From the NCBI GenBank assembly GCA_964436315.1, contig CAYTCZ010000015.1:1-44314 (forward strand): a DNA stretch of 44,314 nt, in the 5' to 3' direction. This DNA comes from CAYTCZ01 sp964436315 (lineage in GTDB: Bacteria; Actinomycetota; Thermoleophilia; Gaiellales; Gaiellaceae). Positions 31,292 through 39,199 of the stretch are shown piece by piece. Both the position numbers and the translations under genes were made by a program. A model generated the notes under the pieces. It saw only the letters and a list, made by a program, of their open reading frames with translations, was not told the origin of the DNA and ran no database searches. Each line of letters opens with the position of its first letter. The first letter of the stretch is position 1.

Positions 31292-32871
31292 CCGCTGCGC
31301 AGCGCGCCACCGGGCAGGTCACCCGTGTGGCGGCCGTCGTCAATGACGAGTCGACCGTTCACGGCCACGTATTGGATTCCCTCAGCGAGACTCCTCGGCT
31401 CCTCATACGTCGCCGTGTCCCTGATGGACTGCTGATCGAAAGCCACGAGGTCGGCCGCCATACCGGGCCGGACCAGTCCGCGGTCGAGGAAGCCGAGCCG
31501 CTGGGCGGGCAGCGACGTCAGTTTGCGAATCGCCTGCGCCCAGGTCAGCACCCCCAGCTCGCGAACGTAGACGCCGAGGTAGCGGGCGAATGTCCCCCAC
31601 CCGCGAGGGTGCGGCCGATCGCCGACGAGGATTCCGTCACTCCCGCCGGTATGGGCCGGATGGGTCATGATCGTGCGAACGTTCTCCTCGTTTCCCATCT
31701 GGATGACGCAGCTCACGCCGAGTTCCTCGTCGGCCACGAGATCGCAGTAGGCGTCGATTGGTCGCGTCCCGGCCCGCTCGGCAATCTCGGTCACCGTCTT
31801 TCCCACGACGCCGGCATTCCGCTCGGACTGGACCCCGCTGATCGCGACGTCGTCCCAGCGGATCGGCACATTGTGAAGTCCGTCGGAGCCCTCACTCTCC
31901 ATCTCGTCTTGCAACCGGTCGCGAAGCGCCGGATCGCGAAGCCGCGCGACCGTGGCGCTGGGTCCTCCAGCGTGCATCCAGCTCGGGAGGAAGGCATGGA
32001 GGTACGTGGAGCCCGCCGTGTAGGGATAGGTGTCGAGCGTGATATCGACACCTTCCTCGCGAGCAGAGTCGATGGCGGCGAGGAGCTCTGGCGCGCGTCC
32101 GCGGTTCGCTTCGAACCCGAGATGCGTGTGGGCGAGATGGAGCGGCACGCCCGCATGACGCACGATCTCGATACAGTCGAGGTATGCCTCGATCGCCTTC
32201 ATTCCGTAGTTGCGGTGATGCGGGCAGTAGAAACCTCCGGTCTCGCGCATGACCGAGCACAGCTCGACCATTTCGTCGTCGTCTGCATACATCGCGGGGG
32301 CGTACGTCAGGCCGGCTGAGAGACCGACCGCGCCCTGCTCGATCGATTCGGCCAGCAACCGCTTCATCTCCCCGAGTTCGCTCTCGGTCGGCGGACGATC
32401 GTCGCTCCCCATCGCGATCATGCGGAGAGTTCCGTGGGGCGTGAGATACGCGACGTTGATCGCAACGCCGTCGTCGAACCGATCCAGGTAGTCGGAAACG
32501 CTCCGCCAGTTCCAGTCGAATCCCGGAGGACTGCCGTTCCAGCCGGCGAGCTGCACCTGCAGTTCAGCGAGGACTTCGTCGGTCACAGGAGCCAGGCTCA
32601 GTCCGTCCTGGCCAATGACGTCCAGCGTCACTCCTTGATGCACCTTCGCTTCGTGCGCGGGGTTGGCAAGCAACTGGATGTCCGAGTGCGTGTGCATGTC
32701 GATGAACCCCGGACAGACGACCAGGTCGGTGACGTCAATCTCTCGGGCTCCCACTTCGGGGACATTCCCTAGGTCGACGATCCGACCGTTTCGCACGCCG
32801 ACGTCGGCGTAGAACCACGGGTTCCCGGAACCGTCGATGACCTTGCCGTTGCGCAGAACGAGGTCGAGCAT
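31261..32871 (-). CDS. N-acyl-D-amino-acid deacylase (D-aminoacylase)-like amidohydrolase
   Basis: From the ATG at 32871 the product has 536 residues. It follows the D-aminoacylase plan: LVLRNGKVIDGSGNPWFYADVGVRNGRI, metal site CPGFIDMHTHSD (His60, His62), HLAHTHLG, DTYPYTAGSTYLHAFLPSWMHAGG, the catalytic-Asp part GGSDGILVGDRPHPRGWGTFARYLGVYVRE, and the end GMAADLVAFD. The metal-bridging Cys of the classic motif GNCG is replaced: the sequence is GQDG with Asp89. This suggests a subfamily with altered metal coordination or substrate. It overlaps the convergent TIM-barrel-like gene by 31 bp. Confidence 0.87.
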   Translation of the reverse strand: MLDLVLRNGKVIDGSGNPWFYADVGVRNGRIVDLGNVPEVGAREIDVTDLVVCPGFIDMHTHSDIQLLANPAHEAKVHQGVTLDVIGQDGLSLAPVTDEVLAELQVQLAGWNGSPPGFDWNWRSVSDYLDRFDDGVAINVAYLTPHGTLRMIAMGSDDRPPTESELGEMKRLLAESIEQGAVGLSAGLTYAPAMYADDDEMVELCSVMRETGGFYCPHHRNYGMKAIEAYLDCIEIVRHAGVPLHLAHTHLGFEANRGRAPELLAAIDSAREEGVDITLDTYPYTAGSTYLHAFLPSWMHAGGPSATVARLRDPALRDRLQDEMESEGSDGLHNVPIRWDDVAISGVQSERNAGVVGKTVTEIAERAGTRPIDAYCDLVADEELGVSCVIQMGNEENVRTIMTHPAHTGGSDGILVGDRPHPRGWGTFARYLGVYVRELGVLTWAQAIRKLTSLPAQRLGFLDRGLVRPGMAADLVAFDQQSIRDTATYEEPRSLAEGIQYVAVNGRLVIDDGRHTGDLPGGALRSGYSPAAATAS

Positions 32872-32987
32872 CGGGAGAAGCCTATGCTCAGTGGTCGCTC
32901 CGGTAAATACCCACACCACCTGGCCGGCGCGCATCTCGTCGTCCTCGGTCGGCCATATACCGCTTGTGTATGCGGCCGGGTGGGCGG

Positions 32988-33068
32988 GCTGATATCAGCG
33001 TTCGAGTGTCCGCAGGACACTCGAACGAGGGCTGCTCGGTTTTCGCGCCGCCACGCTCCTGCGTGGCG
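32988..33068. repeat. Three consecutive palindromes between two catabolic genes
   Basis: A perfect 12-bp palindrome GCTGATATCAGC (32988-32999) is followed at once by a 12-bp stem with a 3-base loop (33000-33026, arms GTTCGAGTGTCC and its complement). A third hairpin has 8-bp arms CGCCACGC (33049-33068). They lie downstream of the SDR gene and upstream of the amidohydrolase gene, so they could form a terminator, although no T-run follows. An extragenic palindromic repeat is the alternative. Confidence 0.6.
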
Positions 33069-33101
33069 CGCCATGCAGGAACGTACTCACCGGAGAGACC
33101 A

Positions 33102-33893
33102 CTACTCGTCCATACGGCTCAGCAATTCCTGCGTCATGCCGTGATTTCCGGCGGTGAGACCGCCGTCGACGCGGAGCACGGTGCCGGTGATCCAGGCGGC
33201 GTCATCTGACGCGAGAAACGCTGCCGCAGCCGCAACGTCTTCGGGCTCGCCGACACGTCCCAGGGGATACCACTTGGCGAGTTCGTCAAAGATGGCTGGC
33301 GTCTTCTCGAGTGCCGGAGCCCAGGCCGGCGTGCGAACCGTGCCAGGTGCGATCGCATTTGCCCGCACGCCGTTCGGCCCATATCGCACCGCGATCGACT
33401 GGGTCAGATTGACGATACCGGCCTTTGCAGCGCTGTACGCCTCGTTGCCGAGGGCAAGAATCGCATTGACGGACGCCAGATTCAGAATCACCCCTGAGCT
33501 GCGCTCGACCATCCCGGGCAGCACCCGTTTCGAGCAGAGGAAGGCGCTCGTGAGGGATACGGTCAGATCGCGCTCCCACTCTTCTTCCTCCATGTTCACG
33601 ATCTCGTCGGCGTCGCAGCTGTACGCGTTGTTGACGAGTATCTCCACTCCGCCGAACTCGGCCTCGGCCTTCTCAACCATCTCGTCGACGTCACCGCCGA
33701 CACTGACATCTGCAGTGACGGCGAGCGAGCGGCCGCCGGCCGCAGCGATTTCCTCGGCAACCTCGGTGGCACGATGCATCGCCAAGTCAGCGACGACCAC
33801 AGACGCTCCCTCCGCGGCAAAGCGCCTTGCCGTCGCTCGGCCGATGCCCGAACCCCCACCCGTGATGATCGCCGTTCGATCCGCGAGTCTCAT
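33102..33893 (-). CDS. SDR-family oxidoreductase, first of two paralogs
   Basis: A 263-residue classical short-chain dehydrogenase. It has the cofactor loop AIITGGGSGIGRATARRF, Asp after strand 2 (VVADLAMH), the structural NNAYS, catalytic Ser in LNLASVNAI, YSAAK (Tyr-x3-Lys), and IAPGTVRTP. The protein is clearly related to the SDR at 40691-41491 (shared GNEAYSAAKAG, VNLTQSIAVRYG, KWYPLGRVGE, VLRVDGGL.AGN), so the two arose by duplication within the cluster. The ATG overlaps the end of a decayed nagA-like gene. Confidence 0.92.
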   Translation of the reverse strand: MRLADRTAIITGGGSGIGRATARRFAAEGASVVVADLAMHRATEVAEEIAAAGGRSLAVTADVSVGGDVDEMVEKAEAEFGGVEILVNNAYSCDADEIVNMEEEEWERDLTVSLTSAFLCSKRVLPGMVERSSGVILNLASVNAILALGNEAYSAAKAGIVNLTQSIAVRYGPNGVRANAIAPGTVRTPAWAPALEKTPAIFDELAKWYPLGRVGEPEDVAAAAAFLASDDAAWITGTVLRVDGGLTAGNHGMTQELLSRMDE

Positions 33894-34360
33894 CCGGGCG
33901 ACCCCACAGAAATCGGTTCGTGTTCGACGCCGCCGAGGAAGACCCGCTGCACGTCGAGTCCGGGAGCCAAGACGACGATGTCTGCCCGCCTGCCGGCGGT
34001 CAGGCTGCCGACTTCCTGGTCGATCCCGACTCGCTCGGCAGGGGTGAGGGTCGCCATCCTGACCGCCTCGACGAGCGAAGCGCGAGTCAGGGACGTCATG
34101 TTTCGAACCATCCCATCCATTCCGGTCACTGTACTCATCTCATCGTTGGCGAGAACGAACTCGGCCATGCTCGCCTGCATCGGCCAGCCAAGTCGCTCGG
34201 CGACGCTCGGCGCCGAGGTCATCGCACACCAGAAGTGATCGACGTGCCGGACCCCGGCTTGGTACCCCTGCTCCATCTCGGTCCAGCTGGCGTCCGAATG
34301 ACCGCAGGTGACATCGTCCCGGGCCCGCCAGTCGTTCCGTGGCAGTGAAGAGGGATTGCG
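33890..34360 (-). pseudogene. Decayed NagA-like deacetylase gene (5' truncation and internal deletion)
   Basis: The frame reads DDVTCGHSDASWTEMEQGYQAGVRHVDHFWCAM, which matches the metal-His part of the NagA family (GHSDA, HLFCAM). It then reads PMQASMAEFVLANDEMST and jumps to TGMDGMVRNMTSLTRASLVEAVRMATLTPAERVGI and GSLTAGRRADIVVL. About 60 residues expected between these parts, including the catalytic TDA segment, are missing, and so is the N-terminal half. A 128-residue product from the ATG at 34276 could still be made but cannot be an active deacetylase. It sits between the SDR and Gfo/Idh/MocA genes in the same direction. Confidence 0.75.
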
Positions 34361-35413
34361 TCACGTGAGCTCCACCTCGCGACCGGAACTCGCCGACTCG
34401 ATTACCGCGAGTACGAACTCGAGAGCCTGGCGAGCGTCCTCGGGCGGGCAGCGGTCCGGGCGGGAACCGTCCCTCACGCAGGCGGCGAAGTAGTCGACCT
34501 CCGCAAAGTACGGAGCCGCATCAAAACTCCAAGGGCCTCCTTCGGTCTTTTCACCTGATCCGTTGGGCGATGCCGGGCGGCCGGAGACGGCGAGCGTCGA
34601 TTCACGTCGAGAGTCGTACTCGACGATTGCCTCGTCGAACACGGCGCGAAACTGGGCAGTGAAGGGCTCCTCGTCCGGCGCGTCCCAGCCGGCCTCGACC
34701 GCTGCGAGGACCGGCGCATCCCCGTCGTACCGAAGGAGCGCCTGCAGATGACTCCATCCAGCGCCGTCACGGCGTCCCGACGCGGACACGGAACGCGGCC
34801 TGCCGAGGAGCCAGCAGACGATGTCGAGGTCGTGGATCATGACCTCACCGGCGGCCCCGAGGCTCTGGACCGGATCAAGGAGCCAGTTTTCGGCGGTCCA
34901 GTCGGGCGCCTTGACCAAACGCAGGCAGGTCAGCGAGTGCGGATGACCAAACGTTCCCTCCGCTGTCGCTCCCTTCAGGAATTCGTACTCGTGCCAGAAC
35001 CGAAGAACGTGACCAACCATGAAGACGACTCCCGCTCGGCGGCATGCATCGATCGCCCGATCCGCGTCGCCAAGCGAGATCGCAATCGGCTTCTCGCAGA
35101 GGACGTGTTTACCGGCCTCGGCCGCCAACACCACACATTCGACATGCAGGGATGTCGGCGCACAGATGTCGACGACGTCGATGTCCGGGCGCTCGAGCAC
35201 CCGCTCGAACGCGGTGTCCCACTCGGCGTTGCCGAGACCGGCGAGTCCTCGAGCTCGCTCCTCATCAGCGTCGACGACCACTGGTACCCGGGCACCGCCG
35301 ACGTTCGCCCACGCGTCAAGATGGATTCGTCCAGCGAACCCGGCTCCCACGAGAGCGACGTTCAATTTGCGATCCGGTCCCGGTGGGAGACGGCGTACCT
35401 CAGCATTTGGCAA
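34361..35413 (-). CDS. Gfo/Idh/MocA-family oxidoreductase (first)
   Basis: The product has 350 residues, with N-terminal Rossmann fold NVALVGAGFAGRIHLDAW, PDIDVVDICAPTSLH, and the EKP motif LCEKPIAISLGDADRAI carrying the catalytic-type Lys. The C-terminal domain has the substrate-site part GEVMIHDLDIVCWLLGRP (His in place of the second catalytic residue). The family oxidises or reduces sugars, inositols and related compounds with NAD(P). The ATG lies 3 bp after the stop of a second member of the family, so both are probably in one operon. The substrate is unknown. Confidence 0.9.
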   Translation of the reverse strand: MPNAEVRRLPPGPDRKLNVALVGAGFAGRIHLDAWANVGGARVPVVVDADEERARGLAGLGNAEWDTAFERVLERPDIDVVDICAPTSLHVECVVLAAEAGKHVLCEKPIAISLGDADRAIDACRRAGVVFMVGHVLRFWHEYEFLKGATAEGTFGHPHSLTCLRLVKAPDWTAENWLLDPVQSLGAAGEVMIHDLDIVCWLLGRPRSVSASGRRDGAGWSHLQALLRYDGDAPVLAAVEAGWDAPDEEPFTAQFRAVFDEAIVEYDSRRESTLAVSGRPASPNGSGEKTEGGPWSFDAAPYFAEVDYFAACVRDGSRPDRCPPEDARQALEFVLAVIESASSGREVELT

Positions 35414-35416
35414 CCC

Positions 35417-36430
35417 TCAGACGACCTCGGGCTTCCCCGTCTCGAGCGACCGGTTGGCCGCGAGCGAGACGAGGAGGGCATCACGTGCGTCGTACCCGGT
35501 CGACTTGATCGGCTCGCGGCGTTCCCTCACGCACTTCTCGAAGTACGCGATCTCGGCCGCCCATGGATCGACGCCCTCGACCGTGATGGTCTCCGTCTCG
35601 CCTTTCTCTGGGTGGAGCCGCAGGAAACTCTGAACGTCGGCACCGATGTTTCCACCGTCCTCGGCAGGCGACGCGCGGAAGCCGTGCTCGATGACGCCCT
35701 CTGAGCCGACCACTCGAATTCCGGCCGAGAAGGGATAGGAGCTCGGCATCATCATGCTGCCTTCAACCACTCCCTCCGTCCCGTCGAGATACTCGACGAT
35801 CGCGTAGAGGTGGCCTGGCACACCCTTCTCGAGGCCGACCGCACGCGCAAACACGCGACCCGGCTTTCCGAGCAGGAGGCTCAGCATGTCGAAGTCGTGC
35901 ACCATCAGGTCGACCGCCGGACCGCCAGACTGCGAGTGATCTCTCATCCAGTCATTCCAGTCCGCCGGGGGCGAAAGGCGGTATGCAGAGGCAGCCATTG
36001 GCTCGCCGACGTCACCCGCCTTCACTCGGCGCTCGATCTCAACGTACTCGGCAAAGAACCGAAGAACGAGACCGACGACGAGCTTCTTCTTGTGCTTTTC
36101 GGCAGCCTGGATGATCGCGTTGGCATCGTCGACCGTGAGTGCGATCGGCTTTTCGAGCAAGACGTCCTTGCCGGCCGCAAAGGCCTTCTCACACGCCTCA
36201 CGGTGGAGCGCAGTCGGCAGGCACACATCGACCACATCGACTTCCGGATCCTCGATCGGCGCGAGCAAGTCTGTGGTCGACTGCGCCGAGACGGTCTCGG
36301 CGACCCGCGCAGCCTTCTCCGCAGTCCGCGAGGAGACCCAGGAGACGGTGGCCTTGTCGCCGAGCTCCTTCCATCCGTTCGCGTGGGTCACCCCCATGAA
36401 CCCACCTCCGAGGATTGCGACGTTGATCAT
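35417..36430 (-). CDS. Gfo/Idh/MocA-family oxidoreductase (second)
   Basis: The product has 337 residues, beginning MINVAILGGGFMGVTHANGWKEL (Rossmann loop GGGFMG). It has PEVDVVDVCLPTALHREACEKAF, the EKP motif LLEKPIALTVDDANAI, and GGPAVDLMVHDFDMLSLLLGKPGRVFA in the substrate domain. It is only distantly similar to the downstream Gfo/Idh/MocA protein, so the two probably catalyse different steps, as in inositol-type pathways. It is separated from the upstream hydrolase gene by 24 bp. Confidence 0.9.
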   Translation of the reverse strand: MINVAILGGGFMGVTHANGWKELGDKATVSWVSSRTAEKAARVAETVSAQSTTDLLAPIEDPEVDVVDVCLPTALHREACEKAFAAGKDVLLEKPIALTVDDANAIIQAAEKHKKKLVVGLVLRFFAEYVEIERRVKAGDVGEPMAASAYRLSPPADWNDWMRDHSQSGGPAVDLMVHDFDMLSLLLGKPGRVFARAVGLEKGVPGHLYAIVEYLDGTEGVVEGSMMMPSSYPFSAGIRVVGSEGVIEHGFRASPAEDGGNIGADVQSFLRLHPEKGETETITVEGVDPWAAEIAYFEKCVRERREPIKSTGYDARDALLVSLAANRSLETGKPEVV

Positions 36431-36454
36431 CCGTTGTCTCCTCTCGTCAGCAAA

Positions 36455-37252
36455 TCAGTGCGCCCTCATGAAATCCCGATTCAATTCATTGAACTCGTCA
36501 GGCAACTCGGCAAACGGCACGTGGCCCATGTTGGGCCACACGTGGAACTGGGCGTCGGGCATGCGTTCGCGGATGGCGTACGAGTGATATGACGGTGTCA
36601 ACAGATCTGTGTCGCCCACAGCGATGAGGGTCGGAGCCGTGATCTTTGCAAGTTCGTCGAGCACGTTGTGGCTGATGCATGCCTCTGCCTGATCGGTGAA
36701 ACCCTCTGGGCTCTGGGGATAGGGGTGTTCCCGAAACTTCTGCTCGAGCTCCTCGAGCGCTCCCGGCTGCTCCAGCCAACGCGGTGTATAGCCGAAGAGC
36801 CAGGTGAGCCGCCTGAAGTCCAACGGATCCGCCGCCACGGGCCTGAGCGCAATCCAGCTCCGAAACAGGAGTTCGAGGTATCGGTCGCATCGGCCCCAAG
36901 TGCAGTGGAGTGCCAGCGACCGGGTGAGGGTCGGATGACGCAGCGCAATCTGCTGGGCGATGGTGCCTCCCATCGACGCGCCGACGATATGAGCGCTCTC
37001 GATCTGCAGGTGGCGGAGGAGCTCGGCGGCGACGTCCGCGAAGAGCTCGCTCGTGTAGGGACCGCGAGGCCCGGTCGTCTGACCGACCCCGGGGTTGTCG
37101 ACGACGACGACGTGAAAGTGGGCCTTGAGTCCTTCGACCTGCGGAGTCCATGCCGTGTGGTCTGCCGAAAGACCGTTGATCAGGAGGACCTGGTCGCCCT
37201 CTCCATGTTGCTCGTAGTAGACCCTGAACTCGGTGAGCTCAGCGAACGGCAC
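36455..37252 (-). CDS. Alpha/beta-hydrolase-fold protein
   Basis: From a GTG start (VPFAELTEFRVYYEQHG) the product has 265 residues. The nucleophile elbow is GASMGG, the oxyanion strand region LLINGLSADHTAW, VVVVDNPGVGQT follows, the acid is in LIAVGDTDLLTP, and the His in WPNMGHVPFAELP. This is a complete triad of the 3-oxoadipate enol-lactonase/esterase type. A TTG at 37285 would add 11 residues that the family lacks. The position in the cluster suggests hydrolysis of a lactone or ester intermediate (inference). Confidence 0.88.
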   Translation of the reverse strand: MPFAELTEFRVYYEQHGEGDQVLLINGLSADHTAWTPQVEGLKAHFHVVVVDNPGVGQTTGPRGPYTSELFADVAAELLRHLQIESAHIVGASMGGTIAQQIALRHPTLTRSLALHCTWGRCDRYLELLFRSWIALRPVAADPLDFRRLTWLFGYTPRWLEQPGALEELEQKFREHPYPQSPEGFTDQAEACISHNVLDELAKITAPTLIAVGDTDLLTPSYHSYAIRERMPDAQFHVWPNMGHVPFAELPDEFNELNRDFMRAH

Positions 37253-37306
37253 GACCTTTTTCCCTCTGGGAAAAAGCTCGACCAAAAGAACCCATTGGGC
37301 CCACCA

Positions 37307-38134
37307 TCACCGAACGGGGGCGGCCTTAGACTTTTCGGCTTTGCCGAAGAGTCTGTCGTGGACATCCTCCATGTCGCGTACGAGGTTGACGACGGCCGCT
37401 GAGCACCACTCGATGAACTGCTTGCCCTTCTCGACCGTCGATTCGGTGGGCGAGCCCCAAACGCCCCCTCCGGGCTCGAGCGTCGCCCAGAACGAACCCG
37501 GGGTCGAGAGGTACACGGGATCGAGGAGAGCGAAGACGTTCGTCCGCAGTTCTCCGAGATCCGGCGTGAAGTCCCGAGCCCGATCCATGTCGACCAGACC
37601 TTCGTCGATGGCAAGTACGATCGACGTCTCGCCGGCGTTGGCGTGAATCCCCGCCGTCGCGCCCAGATACTCACCGGCCTGTTCCGGCGGAAGGGCCTGC
37701 CAATACGGGAAGGGGTAGACACGAACGTCGTCGGGCAACTCGTCTGCAAACTGCGCCGTCCCGTACGCCATCGCCCAGGTATTTACGTAGTGGCCGTTCA
37801 GGAGGACGATTCGCCTGAAGCCACAGTCCACGAGAGACAGGGACACATCTTTGAGGAGACCGACGAAGGTTTCCAGGCGGAGATTCACCAGTCCGCTTGC
37901 CCCTCGATGGTCGTGCGCCAGACCGAACGGGATCGGCGGGCCGACGAGCGCATTCAACTCGGGCGCCGCGGCCTTGGCGACCTCCGTCGGTATGTAGACG
38001 TCAGTCCAGAGCGGACCGTGGTCGCCGTGATCCTCGGTCGATCCGACCGGAACGATCACCATTTGACCGCCGCCCTCGAGGAATTCGCGAACCTCGAGGT
38101 TTGTCATCTCCGGCATGAAGATCGAGCGGGCCAT
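37307..38134 (-). CDS. Creatininase-family amidohydrolase
   Basis: The product has 275 residues. It has the metal site VPVGSTEDHGDHGPLWTDVYIP (Glu, His and Asp as in EQHGPHLPLxTD), FGLAHDHRGASGLVNLRLET, LLNGHYVNTW (the NGHGGN-type loop, here NGHYVN) and the C-terminal Glu motif GIHANAGETSIVLAI. The family includes creatininase, mycofactocin peptidase-like MftE and lactam or formamide hydrolases, so cleavage of a cyclic amide is plausible. A 167-bp MITE lies just upstream, between this gene and the isomerase gene, and may have altered its transcription. Confidence 0.9.
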   Translation of the reverse strand: MARSIFMPEMTNLEVREFLEGGGQMVIVPVGSTEDHGDHGPLWTDVYIPTEVAKAAAPELNALVGPPIPFGLAHDHRGASGLVNLRLETFVGLLKDVSLSLVDCGFRRIVLLNGHYVNTWAMAYGTAQFADELPDDVRVYPFPYWQALPPEQAGEYLGATAGIHANAGETSIVLAIDEGLVDMDRARDFTPDLGELRTNVFALLDPVYLSTPGSFWATLEPGGGVWGSPTESTVEKGKQFIEWCSAAVVNLVRDMEDVHDRLFGKAEKSKAAPVR

Positions 38135-38172
38135 ACTGGCCTCCTCCCTGTTTCGCTTCGTGCTTCTTCTAA

Positions 38173-38339
38173 GAGCCTATCCCGGTAGGTGCAGCACCCC
38201 CGGCTGGCAGGCTGAGACGCGGCGCATCTCGCCGCGATCGCCCTCGCACATATCTCTCTCGATATGCGCTTCGGCCGATCCCGCCGAGCTGCTTGGTCTC
38301 ATCCGTCCCCGACGACACCGCACCTACCGGGATAGGCTC
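38173..38339. mobile_element. 167-bp MITE with TAA target duplication
   Basis: The ends form perfect inverted repeats beginning GAGCCTATCCCGGTAGGTGC; the symmetry reaches one base further into the flanks. TAA is found directly outside on both sides (38170-38172 and 38340-38342). No coding frame is present. Ends and target size fit elements moved by IS5-family transposases. The insertion lies exactly at the stop codon of the isomerase gene without changing it. Confidence 0.88.
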
Positions 38340-39130
38340 TAAGACAGTCCGAGACCGGTCAGATGCTCATGCGATATTCGCATGGCCTCGTTGACTTCAC
38401 CAAGCGGCGGCCAGGGTTCTCCCGAGAACTCGAGTTCCACCGAATACGGCCCGTCGTAGCCGGCCTCTTCCAGGATCCTCAGGACCTGCGCAAAGTCGAC
38501 CGATCCAGTACCAAGTGCCTGGAAGTCCCAGTTCCCTTTGCCGCCCGACGTGTCTTTCAGGTGGACATGAACGAGGTACGACGCAATCAGCGGCAGGTCA
38601 TCGACCGCCTTGTCTCCGGAGTAGAACTCGACGTTGGCGGTGTCGTAGTTGACCCGAATCGACTCTCGACCGATCTTCTCGAGCAGAGGAAGCGTCTGCT
38701 TGCCCGACGCCATGATGTCTCCGTGAATCTCAAGACCGATCACCACGCCGACTGATTCAGCGGCGTCAGCAATATCGCCGACGTTCGCCAAGAAGTCAGC
38801 TTCGTTCTCCTCTTTGCTCGCATGACCACCGACGGCGGTGTTGACGATCGGGATTCCGTATTCGGCAGCCCAGTGCACCGCCTTCACGCCGTGCTCGGTC
38901 CCTTCGCGCGTCGTCAAGTCCGAGTGAGCGCTGAGGCTTACGACCTCGAGCCCATAGCTGTCGACTTTCTTGCGAACGTCCTCGGTGCCGTTGAGTACCA
39001 CGTGCTCGGTCCAGCCTGGAACAGCCGAGAGCTCGACGCTCGTGTAGCCGGCTTCGGCAATTCCCTCAAGCGCTTCGTCGAAACCGTAGGTGTGGTACGA
39101 GTTCGTATGCCCCGCGAGCGCGTTCTCCAT
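38339..39130 (-). CDS. Sugar phosphate isomerase/epimerase (AP-endonuclease-2-like TIM barrel)
   Basis: The product has 263 residues with metal ligands spread as in the family: LSAVPGWTEH, VVSLSAHSDLTTREG, VIGLEIHGDIMASG (Glu), RVNYDTANVEFYSGD (Asp), LVHVHLKDTSGGKGNWDFQALGTGSVDFAQVL (His), and YSVELEFSGEPWPPL (Glu). Such enzymes interconvert keto sugars, inosoles or hydroxypyruvate. The stop codon TAG abuts the MITE; before insertion it would also have been TAG, so the protein is unchanged. Confidence 0.9.
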   Translation of the reverse strand: MENALAGHTNSYHTYGFDEALEGIAEAGYTSVELSAVPGWTEHVVLNGTEDVRKKVDSYGLEVVSLSAHSDLTTREGTEHGVKAVHWAAEYGIPIVNTAVGGHASKEENEADFLANVGDIADAAESVGVVIGLEIHGDIMASGKQTLPLLEKIGRESIRVNYDTANVEFYSGDKAVDDLPLIASYLVHVHLKDTSGGKGNWDFQALGTGSVDFAQVLRILEEAGYDGPYSVELEFSGEPWPPLGEVNEAMRISHEHLTGLGLS

Positions 39131-39199
39131 CTCCGACTTCCCCTCCTTGCCGGTTGATTTCGGCCAGCGACGGTTCTTACCACCGCTAGTGGATTACCG

